NCBI GenBank assembly: GCA_017549085.1
Contig: JAFYVO010000431.1
Location: 1-5,176 of the forward strand
Source of the DNA: Thermoguttaceae bacterium
GTDB lineage: Bacteria; Planctomycetota; Planctomycetia; Pirellulales; Thermoguttaceae
Length of the DNA: 5,176 nucleotides
Reading direction: 5' to 3'
The translations under genes were made by a program, and so were the position numbers. Of the stretch, positions 5,018-5,176 are shown in pieces. Under the pieces are notes generated by a model. The model was not told the origin of the DNA and made no database searches. It saw only the letters and a list, made by a program, of their open reading frames with translations. The first letter of the stretch is position 1. Each line of letters starts with the position of its first letter.

Positions 5018-5176
5018 ATGAGAAACGCCGGTTTCGCCGCCGTCGCTCTGTTGAGCGCGGTTTTCGGTTGCGCCGTCTCGACCGCCGTCGGAGCGGAGGA
5101 AACGAACGCAAGCGCCGCCGATTCGAACCGCGTCGTCGTCGAGTTGCAAGACGACGGGCGCGCGCTGATCAACCCC
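5018..5176 (+). CDS. Secreted protein of unknown function (5' part only)
   Basis: Fifty-three codons are visible before the window ends. AAGGAG (5007-5012) lies five bases before the ATG. The N-terminus MRNAGFAAVALLSAVFGCAV…TAVGA is a Sec signal peptide with one early Arg, a hydrophobic core to about residue 21, and probable cleavage AVGA|EE after residue 26. FGC at 16-18 is a poor lipobox because of the Phe, so a lipoprotein is less likely. A short polar stretch (EETNASAADSN) leads into a beta-strand-like RVVVELQDDGRALINP. The ending resembles openings of secreted sugar-active-enzyme-like proteins (for example ALINPGMGW-type starts), but too little is visible to assign a family. The gene has its own strong promoter. 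Confidence 0.85.
   Translation, partial: MRNAGFAAVALLSAVFGCAVSTAVGAEETNASAADSNRVVVELQDDGRALINP

Noticed and set aside
3818..5149. 443-codon open frame antisense to the exchanger and beyond
   Set aside because: It arises from the same codon-bias effect, and it also runs through a terminator and a promoter of the opposite strand.
1..5176. CRISPR arrays, insertion sequences, tRNA or rRNA genes
   Set aside because: I saw no regularly spaced repeats, no transposase motifs or terminal inverted repeats, and no cloverleaf or rRNA-like sequence.

Overview
The window is a GC-rich bacterial chromosomal segment, probably from an anaerobic member of the Planctomycetota. That assignment is an inference. 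It rests on the amino-acid style of the LysR regulator and of the NadB N-terminus (an RYLxPF…PHxFxDVLVIGGG lead-in), on strong GC3 bias with CGN, GCG, TCG and GAC codons, and on a split-Soret type cytochrome, a family mostly known from anaerobes. No ribosomal RNA or other marker is present to fix the taxonomy.

Layout. Bases 1-716 (minus strand) hold the first 238 codons of a LysR-type regulator cut by the left edge. Bases 717-1192 are a non-coding divergent intergenic region, AT-rich in its middle. It contains a T-N11-A palindrome that overlaps a putative -10 of the regulator gene, a weak promoter for the rightward gene, and some small repeats. Bases 1193-2007 encode an exported split-Soret/C_GCAxxG_C_C family di-heme cytochrome. 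Its Tat signal peptide and its mature domain lie in two different frames, so there is a frameshift near 1320. A perfect 12-bp stem plus T-run terminator follows (2039-2079). Bases 2102-3757 encode L-aspartate oxidase (nadB). Bases 3809-4843 encode a CaCA-family Na+/Ca2+ exchanger-like protein 51 bp downstream of nadB, probably co-transcribed with it, and closed by a GNRA-loop terminator (4872-4909). A near-consensus sigma70 promoter (4924-4952) then drives a new gene from 5018, a secreted protein of which only 53 residues are visible.

Function. There are four or five transcription units and no obvious single pathway: a regulator, a periplasmic redox protein, the first enzyme of de novo NAD synthesis, an ion exchanger and a secreted protein. 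The most notable points are the frameshift in the cytochrome gene, the unusually high nucleotide identity between the two internal repeats of the exchanger, the loss of two conserved glycines in its first repeat only, and the putative autoregulatory LysR site. I see no clearly new multi-gene system here.
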